A stretch of DNA of 64,000 bases, from NCBI GenBank assembly GCA_003707065.3, contig PPXM03000007.1:310001-374000 (forward strand). Reading direction: 5' to 3'. Each line of letters starts with the position of its first letter. The stretch's first letter is position 1. Positions 39,912 through 52,000 of the stretch are shown in pieces. A program made the position numbers and the translations under genes. The notes beneath the pieces are model-generated. The model ran no database searches and was not told the origin of the DNA. It worked only from the letters and a program-made list of their open reading frames with translations. The stretch comes from Trigonopsis variabilis (taxonomy: Eukaryota; Ascomycota; Trigonopsidomycetes; Trigonopsidales; Trigonopsidaceae).

Positions 39912-40817
39912 TTAGTTGTCTTTTTTGGTAGCCGCGGCGGCTTCTCTCTTGTGGCGATTGATGTAGCCTCTATCGCCGATATACTGGGTACCGAGCCAAC
40001 GATCCCACACGATAAAGAAAGGTTGGCTGAAGTTTTTCTTGATTCCCCAGGGTTGATGGTGGATGTCATGGTAAGCGGAATAGTTTTGGAAAAGGATTTG
40101 CAAGGGATCAAAGGGTAGGGCGTAGCCACAGTGATCATCGACGGTTTTCATGGATGAGAAGGTGAAGAAAATCATAGACTCTCGTGCAGACAACGCAGCG
40201 CCCTTAAGGCCGACGCCAGCACCGAGGGTATCCATCAGTAATCCTTCAAACCAATGGTTGTATAAGGCTCCAAAGGCGTAAACAATGTAAAGACGGTGAT
40301 GATAGGAATGAAAATGGCGATAGAGATACTTATTGGTGTGCATCAAGCGATGGAGGAAATATTGCCAAGTGTCTAACAGGCAAAAGGCCCAAAAGATCTT
40401 GACTGCGGGGATAATCAGATAGTAGAGAATCCAGATGCTCTCTTTGTTTAGGAATGGGAGATAATGATTCATCTTCCACATTTCATATTCCTCGTACCCA
40501 GTGTATTCTATCGGGTCGAAATGAGCCACAATAAACCCCGTCAACGTTTGAATAATCTGCTGCATTGTCACAGCCTTAATAACTTGGGGAAGAGTCACCT
40601 TGTTCAACCGAGTGACATCGATCGAGGAGTGTATTCGATATTGAGGAAATAGATCATAAGTGTCGATGATATAAAACATGGTCGACATGACCCAGTAAGC
40701 AATCACTGGTAGAGCCAAAGCAACATATTTATCTTCGATTCCTGATATCAGAGGCTCCCGAGGAGTTAAAATGACTTTTGGCGCCTGCTGCCCGATGTAA
40801 GTTGCGTTTAGGCTCAT
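39912..40817 (-). CDS. SUR2: Sphinganine C4-hydroxylase (phytosphingosine synthesis)
   Basis: 301 residues, single exon; a member of the fatty-acid-hydroxylase superfamily. The order of motifs is as in yeast Sur2: LALPVIAYWVMS membrane segment, YRIHSS, QQIIQTLTGFIVAHFDP, then DTWQYFLHRLMH. The di-iron histidine boxes are HRLMH (156-160), HSYHH (170-174) and HDIHH (250-254), with DDHCGYALPFDP between the last two. The ER enzyme hydroxylates C4 of dihydrosphingosine or dihydroceramide to form the phyto type. The C-terminus ends KREAAAATKKDN, a lysine-rich ER-retrieval-like tail. Its ATG was confirmed by the conserved spacing. It lies 2.7 kb from copy B of LCB2, the enzyme type that starts the same pathway. 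Confidence 0.93.
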   Translation of the reverse strand: MSLNATYIGQQAPKVILTPREPLISGIEDKYVALALPVIAYWVMSTMFYIIDTYDLFPQYRIHSSIDVTRLNKVTLPQVIKAVTMQQIIQTLTGFIVAHFDPIEYTGYEEYEMWKMNHYLPFLNKESIWILYYLIIPAVKIFWAFCLLDTWQYFLHRLMHTNKYLYRHFHSYHHRLYIVYAFGALYNHWFEGLLMDTLGAGVGLKGAALSARESMIFFTFSSMKTVDDHCGYALPFDPLQILFQNYSAYHDIHHQPWGIKKNFSQPFFIVWDRWLGTQYIGDRGYINRHKREAAAATKKDN

Positions 40818-41339
40818 GACAAGTCGACAATGCCACCGCGCGTTTTTCTTTCCCCCTTTTTGTCACGTGTCCGATCAGGTGATTGTCTAAAAATACACCT
40901 TTTGCTTGTTTTCTTGCCTCGCTTGAGTGCTTTTTCTTGCTGGATCCACTCAGCGTCCGACGTTAGTCTCTAAGTGCTCTCTGAGTGACTCTGGCTCTTT
41001 GACTGAAAGGTGTCTTTAAAGAGAGGCGCGGCCCCATTTCCAACAGCGGAATGTATCATCGTTGTAACAGGAGCGATCGTGTAACATCCCATTGGGAAAT
41101 GCTTGACAACGTTCGATAAGGTGCGGGAGGCAGGAAAGTCCCTCCAAAATCAACCAAAATTACTTTTCCAGGCCCTGGAGCAAATAACAAAGTGAGACGA
41201 TCTAAGTACGCAAGCACCCAAAGGCATTTGGATGGTCTTTGATAGCGTAGCTTAACGAAAGTCCGTCTCTCTTACGAAGTCATCACGTGCCTTTCCCAAT
41301 AAGGTACCAGGAGAAAAAAAATTTTCTTCATTCAACACC
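40818..41339. other. Divergent promoter region, SUR2 and TCTP
   Basis: About 520 bases. Contains CACGTG-related elements at about 40864 and 41285 (TCACGTG). No coding frame of note. Confidence 0.4.
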
Positions 41340-41920
41340 ATGATCATTTACAAGGTAAGGATCACAACGCCTGGATCAGCTAACAGTTAGGACGTCATTT
41401 CCGGCGATGAGGTAAGAATTTAACCCATTCGACCTGTGATTAATTGTAGCTTCTTTCTGATGCCTTTCCTCATACCGAGGTCGACGGCGTTGTTTATGAA
41501 GTGAACGCTTCAATGATCAAGGTCAAGAAGGGTTTTGACGTTGATATCGGTGCCAATCCCGAAGAAGGTGCCGAGGATGACTTTGTTGACGATTCTGTCG
41601 AGACCGTCAACAACATTGTCCATTTCTTTGAACTCCAACAAACTGGGTTCGACAAGAAGTCTTATTTGACTTATATCAAGGGATACATGAAGAAGATCAA
41701 GACCATCTTGGCTGAGAAGGCTCCTGATCAAGTGGAGACTTTCGAGAAGGGCGCTCAGACCTACGTCAAGAAGATCGTCTCCAGCTTTAAGGACTTCGAC
41801 TTCTACACCGGTCCTTCTATGGATCCTGAAGGCATGGTTGTTCTTCTTAACTACCGTGAAGATGGTGTCACACCTTATCTTATCTTCTGGAAGCATGGTC
41901 TCAAAGAGGAGAAGGTTTAA
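41340..41920 (+). CDS. TMA19: Translationally controlled tumour protein homologue (TCTP/Tma19)
   Basis: Three exons: 41340-41354, 41391-41411 and 41450-41920, with introns of 36 and 38 nt. Both have GTAAG donors; the first ends GCTAACAGTTAG and the second GATTAATTGTAG. The spliced protein has 168 residues, the standard TCTP length. It begins MIIYKDVISGDELLSDAFPH, the textbook TCTP N-terminus. Later conserved parts are VDDSVETVNNIVHFFELQQT and FYTGPSMDPEGMVVLLNYRE, and the protein ends in LIFWKHGLKEEKV. It is an abundant cytosolic protein tied to ribosomes and stress. The three tiny 5' exons are typical of highly expressed fungal genes. Confidence 0.95.
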
Positions 41921-42678
41921 TGTACTTTAGATTGCTTGCAATGGAACTAATCTAGCTACGGTGTCCGAGGCATGGTCTGTAGACTTCCACAGCACTGTGC
42001 TTCATGGTAGAATTGAGTTGGGTCGACGCCGCCATATCTGTTGATATTGCTCAGCCGAGGCTGAACAACAAAAACGCCTCCCGGCGCAAGCGACATGATG
42101 CGATATGATATTCTGAATAATGTTGCGTTCGACAGTGATCAGCTTAACATCTTGTTATTCTTCATCACCAAATATATCACTCAGTTATCCCCTAGAAATT
42201 TCACAATAAAGACATACAATTCCATAATTACCATGAGAATCAGAGCTCAACCAAAACCTCCTTTTATTGATATTCCAGGCTTCCTACCACGTTCTTCTCT
42301 GGCCTGTGTAACGGCTGTTCTAAATCTTGACATGGTTGCTAGGTGCCAGCCTCAGCTGAGACTGAGTCTGTCGTCAAGATCGCATTTCACTCTCAAGAAA
42401 CTCGTCTCCTGCCGCAGCCATCTTGATGAATTGATATGCATTTAACATATGACAGCTGTCGGACTGGAATGGAATTTAATTGAAGACACTTGATAACCTG
42501 ACTGCTTATGCGTAACGCATTCGCCATTTTTATACCACCAACCAGGCAATCATGATCACAGACTGAATGTGTATTGTGATCGTCTATATTAGATTTCTCA
42601 CATTTTGAAAATAGGAGGACAGGCAGGTATACCATACCCCTACGAAATGTATATGACCACAAGGCTAGACCATTAGGT
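41921..42678. other. Intergenic region after TCTP
   Basis: About 760 bases. A 116-residue plus frame (42095-42445) and an 89-residue minus frame (42393-42662) look random in composition. No RNA gene or repeat found. Confidence 0.4.
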
Positions 42679-43070
42679 ATGCTGGACTTTAGCGCACTAG
42701 AACAAGAGACCGATATTCAAGTTCAAACTATACCGAGTATGTATTGTCTTTTTCTCTCTTTCTTTGGGAGAATCTTGAGCCAATTCTAATTTCGATAGGC
42801 TAACACTTAGCGTTCTGTCTTTCCTCATGGATATCCTCTTCACTGATAGAAACTCATATCTATCCCTCTGACATAATTTATAATGCCTTGGCTAATGAAA
42901 ACGTTATGCCTGGCACTAATATTCCCCCTACATTAAGGACATATGCATCAGTGACATGTCAACGGTCTGCTTTGAATGCTGAGAACAAAAAGATTGAAAT
43001 TGTCAGTGAGGCGCATCAGTCGTTGTGGAAGCGTCGTAAGGCGGACAGAAAGTATACAGGTTTGATATAA
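42679..43070 (+). CDS. Candidate small unknown protein, two exons
   Basis: Exons 42679-42736 and 42811-43070 join in phase across a 74-nt intron (GTATGT donor, GGCTAACACTTAG acceptor). The 105-residue product runs from MLDFSALEQETDIQVQ to KADRKYTGLI. A second acceptor at about 42849 would shorten it by 13 residues and also keeps frame. The middle (PTLRTYASVTCQRSALNAENKKIEIVSEAHQSLWKRRK) looks like a real helical protein. No family recognised. It ends 40 bases before the next ATG, so the two could be parts of one transcript. Confidence 0.4.
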
Positions 43071-43110
43071 GCATATACCCACACCCTTTGAACACAACTT
43101 ACAACACATT

Positions 43111-43728
43111 ATGGTTTTCCGTCGATTTCTATCGCGCCTCCATACCTTGTTGAAAAAAGGATCTAAAAAAATGAAAAGCCTCAAAAAATCTCCACCAGTT
43201 GTGGAAAAGGACGATCAGCTCTCTAAACTCGATGAGCAAAGAGTGTTTAATCAGCCGCTCGTCCTGTCCCACTTGGAGAAGGGGTTCCCCGAGTGCCATG
43301 ACACGCGCATTTATTGTGAGATTCCTCTTGAATTGACATCTACGGCCAAGAGTTCATCGACTCTGGACGTTACCTGCGACCAGGCATCTGAAAAAGCTCC
43401 GTCTACAGAATCTCAATCTCAACCTCAATGTAAGTTAAGATTCGGGATATACTGACGGAAAGTACAAGAACATGAGGATCTTGAGAAAGAGATTAAAAAG
43501 GATCTCCGACGAGACGGGAAAACAGTGCGATTTTCCGAGGTTCTAGAAATTTTTGAAATTCCGCCAATAGAACGTTTGAATGGGATAAAGTCTATTGCGG
43601 AAGAGAGGATGGCTCTCAAGGAGAAGAGACGCCGGATGAAGGTGCTCGAGGAAGAAGAGCGCCGAAAGGAGGAGAGATATAAGGCCCGCCTCCGAGGAAT
43701 GCAGAAAAGAGAGCTATATGCCAAATAG
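43111..43728 (+). CDS. Unknown basic/coiled-coil protein, two exons
   Basis: Exons 43111-43429 and 43463-43728 with a 33-nt intron (GTAAGT donor, branch-like ACTGAC, acceptor GGAAAG). The spliced product has 194 residues. The start is strongly basic (RFLSRLHTLLKKGSKKMKSLKK), the middle is Ser/Thr-rich, and the end is a long charged helix (RMALKEKRRRMKVLEEEERRKEERYKARLR) likely to form a coiled coil. The join reads QPQLQEHEDLEKEIKKDL. The second exon contains VRFSEVLEIFEIPP, partly echoed by a decayed stretch at 44.4 kb. I recognise no family. A basic N-terminus of this kind also opens the repeat protein at 9327, but I see no true homology. Confidence 0.5.
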
Positions 43729-44398
43729 AGGTCTCTTGTGCATTTTCGAATGCAATGATTATATCTCTCCTCTTTACGGTGCTCTTCTTCCTCGAGCGCT
43801 TCATCCATGGTCTCTTTTCTTTGAGAGCCATCCTCACTCAAGTTCATGACAGAACACTTATTCTATTATTTATTCCATTATTTATTATTAATTGCTATTA
43901 GCTGTATTATTATTTACTCACCTATATGCTTATATTATCAACGATCTTTCCGTACCAACTCAACTACTGTAACTGATATCGATTGCACTAACAGGGCTCG
44001 ATTGTTTCTACAACAATATTGATTATAAGTCTACTCGACAATGAGACTTAAATATCAAAGAACCACTGTTTACATGCTTTCAGAACCATTTGAAACAATT
44101 ACCGCTATGAGTAATCGCGGCTAAGTTTCCTGCCCTCTAGCACTTATATGTTGATTGATTTTATGAAACACTGAAGCGATAGGTGTAATTAGCACAAGTT
44201 CGAGGTATTAATAGCCTGCAAAGAGTACAGAAGTCTTGTGAAGAGTGTTATACTCTTGATCGTGAACGTATGTCGAGCATTTAACACATCACGAATCTCT
44301 AAAGGTCCATAAGAACAGAACGGCAGTTTCATGTCAAAGCACGTTATAACCTAGAGAGTAAGAAAGTATTTTTCGAGAAATCGAAAACAATATATCAG
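43729..44398. other. AT-rich spacer
   Basis: About 670 bases, very AT-rich at 43850-43950 with TTATTTATT repeats. No gene or RNA recognised. Confidence 0.45.
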
Positions 44399-44409
44399 TC
44401 AGGTACGCA

Positions 44410-44654
44410 GAAGGTTTTCTGAGGTCCTTGAAGCTCTCAAGATATCTGCAATGGACCAAACACTAAGCATAAATAAGCTTCGAGGCTGGCTTCTAGCTAA
44501 CAAAGCCTGGAAATCAAGGGTTTGGAGGGCAAAAGGAGGGTTAAGCAAGGGCTCCAAACGCTCCAAACGCTCCAAAAGAATCTCTTGTGGGCTTGTCACC
44601 TCTAGGTATGGATCAGGTATTACATACATATTTAAGAGAGGTATTTTTTGCTAG
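44410..44654 (+). pseudogene. Possible decayed relative of the 43.1-kb gene
   Basis: The frame reads RRFSEVLEALKISAMDQ, similar to VRFSEVLEIFEIPPIER in exon 2 of the 43111-43728 gene, then drifts to an unrelated basic stretch ending in FKRGIFC. No start codon or first exon is visible. The match is only about 10 residues, so this could be chance. A 9-bp tandem repeat (GCTCCAAAC, three units, 44551-44577) codes SKR repeats inside it. Confidence 0.3.
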
Positions 44655-44819
44655 AACACGAAACGCTGTCGCCAGAAGGGTCAATCAATTATACGTAACA
44701 TGAGGTTTCGGTCGAGCGTCGAGAACAGTAGTGGTTGGTTGCCATGGGACTCTTGAAATCTCGTCAGAACGTTAAAACCATTTTAGCACTCGACAGATTT
44801 GCCCTGTGAGCGTATCATC

Positions 44820-45077
44820 ATGAGCTTATATTTCCGGATCACTCAGAAACGATCAGCTATCGGTCTTCCTCAATCGACTCGAAAAATTCTTGCTGCTTTG
44901 GGGCTTCGGAAACGGGGATCAATTGTTTATCAGAAAGTGACGCCAGGGTCGGCTGGAATGATCCTTCGAGTCAAGGAATTAGTGGAAGTGTCGACTGAAT
45001 CAGAATATAAATCTCGACAAGCGATCCGTGAGGCTCGGAAAACGTCCCCTGGCTATGTTGTTGAGAGTTCGTCATAA
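44820..45077 (+). CDS. MRPL33: Mitochondrial large-subunit ribosomal protein uL30m
   Basis: 85 residues from the ATG at 44820 (the frame opens earlier at a TTG). Family features are LYFRITQKRSAIGLPQSTRKILAALGLRKRGSIVYQ, the uL30 core, followed by VTPGSAGMILRVKELVEV, which matches yeast Mrpl33. The usual partner surface is the 54S subunit near 5S-less ribosomal sites. Small basic N-terminus serves as the import signal. Length is almost the same as yeast Mrpl33 (86). I see no sign of an upstream exon. Confidence 0.9.
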   Translation: MSLYFRITQKRSAIGLPQSTRKILAALGLRKRGSIVYQKVTPGSAGMILRVKELVEVSTESEYKSRQAIREARKTSPGYVVESSS

Positions 45078-45574
45078 TGGTCAAATTGTATATAAGACTT
45101 GTGCGCACCTGCAGTTCTAGTGTTAATAAAAAGTTTTTGGGTCTTTCTTAAGCGTACTTACTCGATTCTCTTTTCGATATCTTCGAGTTTTACCATAGAA
45201 ATGTCGGAACGACTGTATATGGAGGATGAAAGGAACAGCTACATTAACGAGCAGATCGTATATATATCATTAATATCACCATTTCAAGAGGCATTCTGGA
45301 TTTGACTGATTGTCTGAGAGACTAAGTAAGCCTGTGGCTTATCAACTGATAGACCGGGCTCTTCAGCAGGCAAACACTGCAGTACTATGAGATCGGAATA
45401 GATTTCTATCTACCAAATACACGAAACTTTCACACTTGCTGTAAATGATCACAATTATAATGTCAACAATCCTTGTCTTCATGATAAACATCCCTCTACA
45501 TCATCTGCTCGTGGGTCGTCTCGGTAACAATCAGAACGACCTCTCAATTGAGGACCGGGATCCTAGGTCTTCGA
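45078..45574. other. Intergenic region between uL30m and VPS3
   Basis: About 500 bases. Short frames (45099-45305, 45445-45657) partly overlap the VPS3 first exon in another phase. No regulatory motif of note. Confidence 0.4.
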
Positions 45575-48500
45575 ATGACGAGCCAGGAGATCTTCTACGA
45601 CAAGACGTTAATAAAGAATGCCGATATAGAGTCGAACATTCGGATAACATGTGTTGAAAGCTGGAGTAAGTCCTGAGTTCAGTGAAGGCTGACGAACCAA
45701 GATGATAGCCTTTATATTGGGACATCTGATGGAGAAGTATTACACTATTTCTATGACAATGTGAGCAAATAATGAGAAACAATACTTATATTTAGGACGC
45801 CGATATCTACTTCTTAGCATCAAGACAATACGCTCATGCTACTCGACGTCGCCCCATAACGAACTTGATTATTCTCAAAGGAATGTCACGGTTAGCGGTT
45901 CTACAAGTCTCAATTCTGTCTTTCTTCTCGTTGCCTGAGCTCAGTCCTTTGAATATCGGCCGTATTCGTGAAGTTAGCTATGTGTGTCATGACTTGAACT
46001 TTAAGCCCGGGAAAAGTGACAACGAAGCTAGGTTAAGTGTGTTTACGAAATCCGTGATCAGAATAGTGAGAGTCTTGGAGAAAGAGCTACGTCTTTTCAA
46101 GGATATTGATTATTCTGGTGCTATTGAAGGATGTCAACGGTCGGATTTGGCGCTGGTCGCCAATCGGTTCTCTTACGATTTAGTTGACCTGTCCAATTCT
46201 CGAAAAATCCCTTTATTTCCAATCTCTTCTGTGCCTGGAACAAAGCTGTCTCCTCACATTGTTGCCGTAGAGTCGGCTGAATTTCTAGTGTCAAGTGGCA
46301 CGACCATCAATGATCCTGGCATGGGTTTAGTAGTTAATCTAGATGGCGACATATCCCGTGGAACTATTCCTTGGCCCTCATACCCATGTTCAGTGGCCGT
46401 CGTGTCTTCTTTTGCTGCCGCCATTGTGAATGATTCCATATTGATCCACAACCTCAATAATCAAGAGCTATGCCAGACTATTCCGATCAAAATCCAGCCA
46501 GAAACAGAGTCTTCAAATGATACTGTTGATCATGAGCCAACAACGACTGACTTAGTCGAGCCTTTGCAAAAAGAACAAGCAACAGGAGATACAGGAGAAA
46601 CAGGAGAAACAGGACAACCAAGTTCGCCTAGTCAAGCTAATGAGAATACTGAGAGCGATCTACCAACATCCAAAGATAATGCCAAAGCTCAAGAAGAGCA
46701 ACATGAAGAAGCGGTGACACCACAACCCAGCGAAGAAATTGCTACGTCTCCTGCAGGAACCGATAAAGAAATCAACGGTGATGGGGATAAAACACACTCG
46801 GGTTCTGACACTTTACTTCTTGAGAACCCAGAGTCACCCAATCGATCTCGCTCAACGACGATGATCTCGACTTTGCCTGAACCCAAACCGACGAAAGTTA
46901 AACCGTCACTAACATCGACGACCTCTCCTTTCGAGACGAGATTGTCCAAACTTGTAGATATCCTGACGCTTGTCCCATTATTTTGGACCGATGAATGCGC
47001 TGCTCGAGCTCAAGAAGAAAGCAAAATTGCTGCTCGTTTAGGATTTGCTGAGGTATCCTTAGTTTTATATTATTATGACTCTATCTCCTGTCTTGTTTCT
47101 CGACCTTTTTCGGCTGAAATGGATGATCTCCTGGCTTTGGGTCAATATGCAAAGGTCCAGGAGAGACTAATTCAACAATATGACGTGGTAACGTCTGAAC
47201 GAGAGTTCAATGAAGTCGCTTATGTACGACAAAAGCTCCCGTTTGCCTTCTTGAAGGCTCAGAAGTGGCCTGACACAGCAGAAGCTTGGACTCAGTCGGA
47301 GATAGATCCGAGGATCATAATAGCGTTATATTCTCGTGATTGCATACGCGGTAATCCTTGGATATACCGAGGAATCAAACAAGAAATTGATAACATTTAT
47401 CCCTTGCATCGCACGCCGGAATTTGAGGCTGTTCTCAAGGTCTATTTTGCTTACTGGCTAGCCAAGCCAAGAGACCTGGAGAGTCTGGTTGATGCCGGGG
47501 ATATTTTTTGGTCAGTGGAGATGTCGTATCTAAACCTTTTGATTGATTTGCCGCCGCAGTCCTCGGCCGAATTGTATGACTTTCTGGAGAAGTCTGTTGT
47601 TTCCACTATTGACGATGCTTTGAAAGTGTTAAAAGCCCATAACCGATACTATGGCCTGTTGGTGCTCTATCGCACGCATCATCGAGATCAAAAGGCGTGT
47701 GAAGTGTGGAAGAAGTTGCTGATTGGTGAGTGGGAAGATGAGAGCTTCCATGCCGATTATGAGGAGTTTGCCAACTACCTGATCACGGTCGACAATAAAG
47801 AGCTTGTGTGGGACAGTGGGATATGGTTGGCGCGGCAAAAGCCGTCGCTGGGGTTCTGGGTATTTGATAAAGTCAAGACAAAGTTTGCATTTCAAGATGA
47901 TCAGTTGGGCAAGGTGTTTGAAGGTTTAGGCGGTGAAGTGTGGAGATTATATTTGTTACACCTGGTGGAGGATGAAAAAGATTACAGTCGGGTCAATGAT
48001 TTGATGGAAATTTATGCTGATAGACTGTTGTCTAGCTTGGAGAACGAGAAATACCAAGAGGAGATCATCCGATCCTATTCTGATTACCGAGATCTCCCGT
48101 GTCCAAAAGTGAAGTATGTGGATTACTTGTATTCCACGAAAGATGCAACAGTGGATAAGACTGCATTTGATGACCGATTACTGTTCATCCGTCTTCTTCA
48201 ACTCGACGGCGCTGATTATGATGCTCGGTTGCTGTTGGACCGATTGGCTCCCTACGAGTATATCTTTCCGATGGAGTTGGCCATCCTTAATGGCAAGGTT
48301 CGAGACCACGAAGCCACTTTGCGTCTCTTGGTTCGATTTCTGGCTGACTATGACTCGGCCGTGGAGTACTGCGAGGCGGCCGACAGCTTGGAAGGAGAGG
48401 AGCAATCAGTGGTGCAAAGGAGACTCTTTAAGCTGCTCATCATAGATATCCTCGATATGCCCGACTCCCAGGCCAAGATCGGGTATATCAAGAGGTTGTT

Positions 48501-48744
48501 GACCACTCACGGGTCTCAGTTCGACGTGGAGACCGTGCTCGATCAGCTTCCTGGAGATTGGCCCTTTCAGATAGTCGACGGATACGTGCTCGAGGCTTTG
48601 AAGAAGCTCATCCAAGAGAAGAGGACCACGGCCTTACATAAGAGCGTTGCTCGAGAAGAGGCACTACGGCTTGCCGGGGAATGGCTAGATTTAACAGAAA
48701 AGGAGGGACCAGAAATCATTGAGCAGACAACCAAGCGGCTTTAG
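45575..48744 (+). CDS. VPS3: CORVET subunit Vps3 (TGFBRAP1 family)
   Basis: Three exons: 45575-45665, 45702-45760 and 45796-48744, with introns of 36 and 35 nt. The spliced protein has 1032 residues. Splicing restores a CNH-domain start, IRITCVESWNDSLYIGTSDGEVLHYF then IYFLASRQ, and exon 3 continues with SFFSLPELSPL, all typical of Vps3. A long acidic insert (about 225-365) interrupts the CNH region, including GDTGETGETG repeats. The C-terminal half is a helical solenoid with Vps39-type regions (WPDTAEAWTQSEIDPRIIIALY, MELAILNGKVRDHEATLRLLVRFLADY). In CORVET, Vps3 binds Vps21/Rab5 on endosomes. Vps39/Vam6 is the main alternative, but the LPELSP-type segment favours Vps3. Only short introns fit at the 5' end. 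Confidence 0.82.
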
Positions 48745-49033
48745 AAGACAAGGGGCATTTAATTTTGTACGAGTAACCTAAATGAGAATAGCGTAAAGAA
48801 GCAAAGTATCAATGCTGGATCGATCGGGTTCTCCACTACCGACACGTGACGAGGGCACTCCATCTTTCTTGCTCGAGATTTGGATAAACAGGTATGATGT
48901 CATTGAGCTTCGTCTAAGTCGCTCTAGCCAATTGATCACCCAGGATACAAGAGAGTCCTATTGAATTACTATTTCGGAGAGGTTCTAGTGTGTTCGGTTC
49001 AGTTTTCATCTTCTTGCCATCTGACATCGTGTC

Positions 49034-52000
49034 ATGGTAGGAGATACGGGCACGTAAGTAGTGAAGAAAGGGTCAGTTCTAACTGGAAGATCGGCGGAAG
49101 GAATGATTGGTGAGTTATTGAAAGCAGCAGCATCAGGCGTGGTGGTTGAAGATGCAGAATGGCTCGATGACCGGTGCACGGATGAGTTCTCGCTAGGGCT
49201 CGCAGGTGACCACGGTATTCCTGGTGTTGGCTTTGAGGCTGGAAATCAGACAGTTTACTAATGATTAGCCGGAAAGATAGATGACAGCGTCAAGTCATTA
49301 TATGTGGTGGAGGCCTTGCGGAAAGGCGCGGAAGATCAGATCAATAATTTCCTGCAAAAGATGAATCAACGGAATGGACGCAAGAGTAGCGAATCCATTG
49401 GAGGGTATGGATCCAGTGTGGACGAGTCGAATATTCTACAACTGGCTACACAGGTGGCATCTTTACAGACGGTCCAGCATCTGTTATCTCAAAAGATCCA
49501 TCCCCTGAATATCAATGCAATAGATTCCAATGGAGAGACGGCTTTGCATGTCGCTGCAAGGCTGGGGAGAAGCGATTTAGTGGCCATCTATATGGCTCGC
49601 CCCGATATTGACGATACAATAGTCGACTCTCACGGAAAACAGGCCGTCGAAGTGGCCTGTAATGCTGATATCGCTCAACAGATGCAGATCTGTAGAGCCG
49701 AGTTTGTCGAACAGTGCTCAAAGACGTGTCGAGCCGCGTTCTTCAAGAACGATTATGATGCCCTCAATAAGTTATTCTCGAATCATCGGGCCAGGTCTCT
49801 ATTGGATATAAATGGACAGAACCCTGAGACTGGGTATACCGTCTTACATGACGCCGTTCGTGCTCACAACCTAAAAATGGTTATATTTATTCTTGACCAT
49901 GACGGCGACCCTTTTCGAAGAGATCGCAAAGGCAAGCTACCTATCGACTACTGCAAGAATGACGACGCGATTAAGAAACGCCTCAAAGAAGCAGCCAAGA
50001 AGGTCAGTGTTATCGGACAGAGCCAAGGCTCAGGTCCCCCTTCATTTAGAGGATATTTGAGGAAATGGACAAACTATACGTCTGGGTATAAGCTACGGTA
50101 CTTTGTACTGGAGAACGGGGTTCTGAGTTATTTCAAGAATCAAGAAGATGCTCGCTCGGCCTGTCGAGGATCAATCAACATGAGATATGCTCGAGTGCAA
50201 GTCGATAACTCGGAAAACTCCCGTTTCGAAGTTATTGGAAAAGGCAGCGCCCGATACCATCTTAAAGCCAACCATGCAGTGGAAGCTAATCGCTGGGTGT
50301 GGTGTCTGATGAACGCTATTCAATATGCTAAGGATCACGACCCAGCTAGAAAGCCTAAAGTCAGCTCAGATCAAGCCAAGCCAGACGATCATACCGATGC
50401 TCTCTCGGTTGTTTCCAAGCGCCTTGGCCACCATAAAACGACCTTGTCGGAATCATCGACAGCTTCCTCGGCTGTAGCTTCTGTTCCACCTTCAGTCATG
50501 AAACCCACTGCGGCCGACGAGTCTGACGATCAAGGTGACGACGATGACACGGGCGAGGATGATGCGTCGATGGACGCTGAATCTGTTCTTGAGGAAGAGC
50601 CTCATAAAGTCAGCATTCCCATGACACAAAATTCACTTCGATTGGAGCTCGATTTACTGCGAGGTTTGGCTGCTACGACTGAGAAAGCCAGGAATGAAGA
50701 AAAATCTAGTGGTACTTTTACCAGCGCGTTGGATCAAGCGTTGGCTGCGTACATCCATTCAGTGGAGAATATCGATAGCCTAGCTAATGATCTTGTGCTT
50801 CAATCGAATGATAGAGAACGTTACTTCAGATCGATGGCCGAAAGAGAAGCCAACATGAGAAGGCTGTGGGAACATAACATCCTCTTGATGGAGCAGCAGA
50901 CTGAGAAGATCGAACAGCAGCTCCACGAAGCGATCCAAGATCGAAAGAGTCTCAAACGCACCTATAAAGATTCCCTGATTCGTACAGACCGAGCCCTTCA
51001 GGCAGGGAAAGAAGCAGAACGGGAGCTTGAAAGTGCATTGACGTCGCTAAAGCTGGATGAAACAAGTAAACGGCAGCTGAGCGGAATCCTGCAGCGATTG
51101 CAGTCGGCAAACACGAACGCTTCTGACACGCTGAGCACTCTGGAGAGAACCAAGACTTTGACCAGTGAAACGCGCCGACCTAGCGTATATACTGAGGAAC
51201 AACAAGGGAATTTGCCTAGTTCTGATAGTATCGCGGCACCAGAGGAATCTGATACGGATTCAGATGACGAGTTCTTTGACGTTATTGAGCAGAACCCCAA
51301 AGGCATGACCAAGATGGGAAGCGACTTATCGAAGACATCTCTTGGGCAAACAGCCGGAGCAGTCAAAGAGCCTGAAAGCCAATTGAAGGTCGAGAAGGAG
51401 ATTCAGCCATCCTTCCATGGATATGAAGACCCTCCTCGGACCAAATTGCCCATAGATGCCGATAATCGTCCATCCATGAGTCTGTGGTCGGTCCTGAAGA
51501 ATATGATCGGCCGAGATATGACGCGCATAACTCTTCCAGTGACTTTCAATGAGTGCACCAGTCTCAACCAAAGGGTCTGTGAAGACATGGAATACTCGGA
51601 GCTTCTAGATCATGCTGCAGCGGCCAAAACGTCCGCTGAAAGACTCGTATATGTTGCTGCTTTTGCTGCTAGCGAATACTCATCAACTATCAATCGCATT
51701 GCTAAACCTTTCAATCCTTTACTTGGCGAAACTTACGAATACTGTCGCCCCGACAAGGGCTTCCGGTTTTTTCTCGAACAAGTTAGCCACCATCCTCCTG
51801 TTGGGGCTGCGATCGCTCAGTCAAAGAAATGGGACTATTATGGAGAAAGTTCAGTGAAGAGTGGGTTCAACGGCCGCAGTTTTGACTTCCATCCACTGGG
51901 AACTTGGCATTTGGTGATCAGACCAGATGATGGAGGACCAGAGGAAGTCATCACGTGGAACAAAATTGCTTCTTCTGTGGTTGGAATCATTATTGGATCC

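Noticed and set aside
32842-40817. Sphinganine-analogue toxin biosynthetic cluster
   Set aside because: No polyketide synthase, P450, transporter or cluster regulator is present; neighbours are housekeeping genes.
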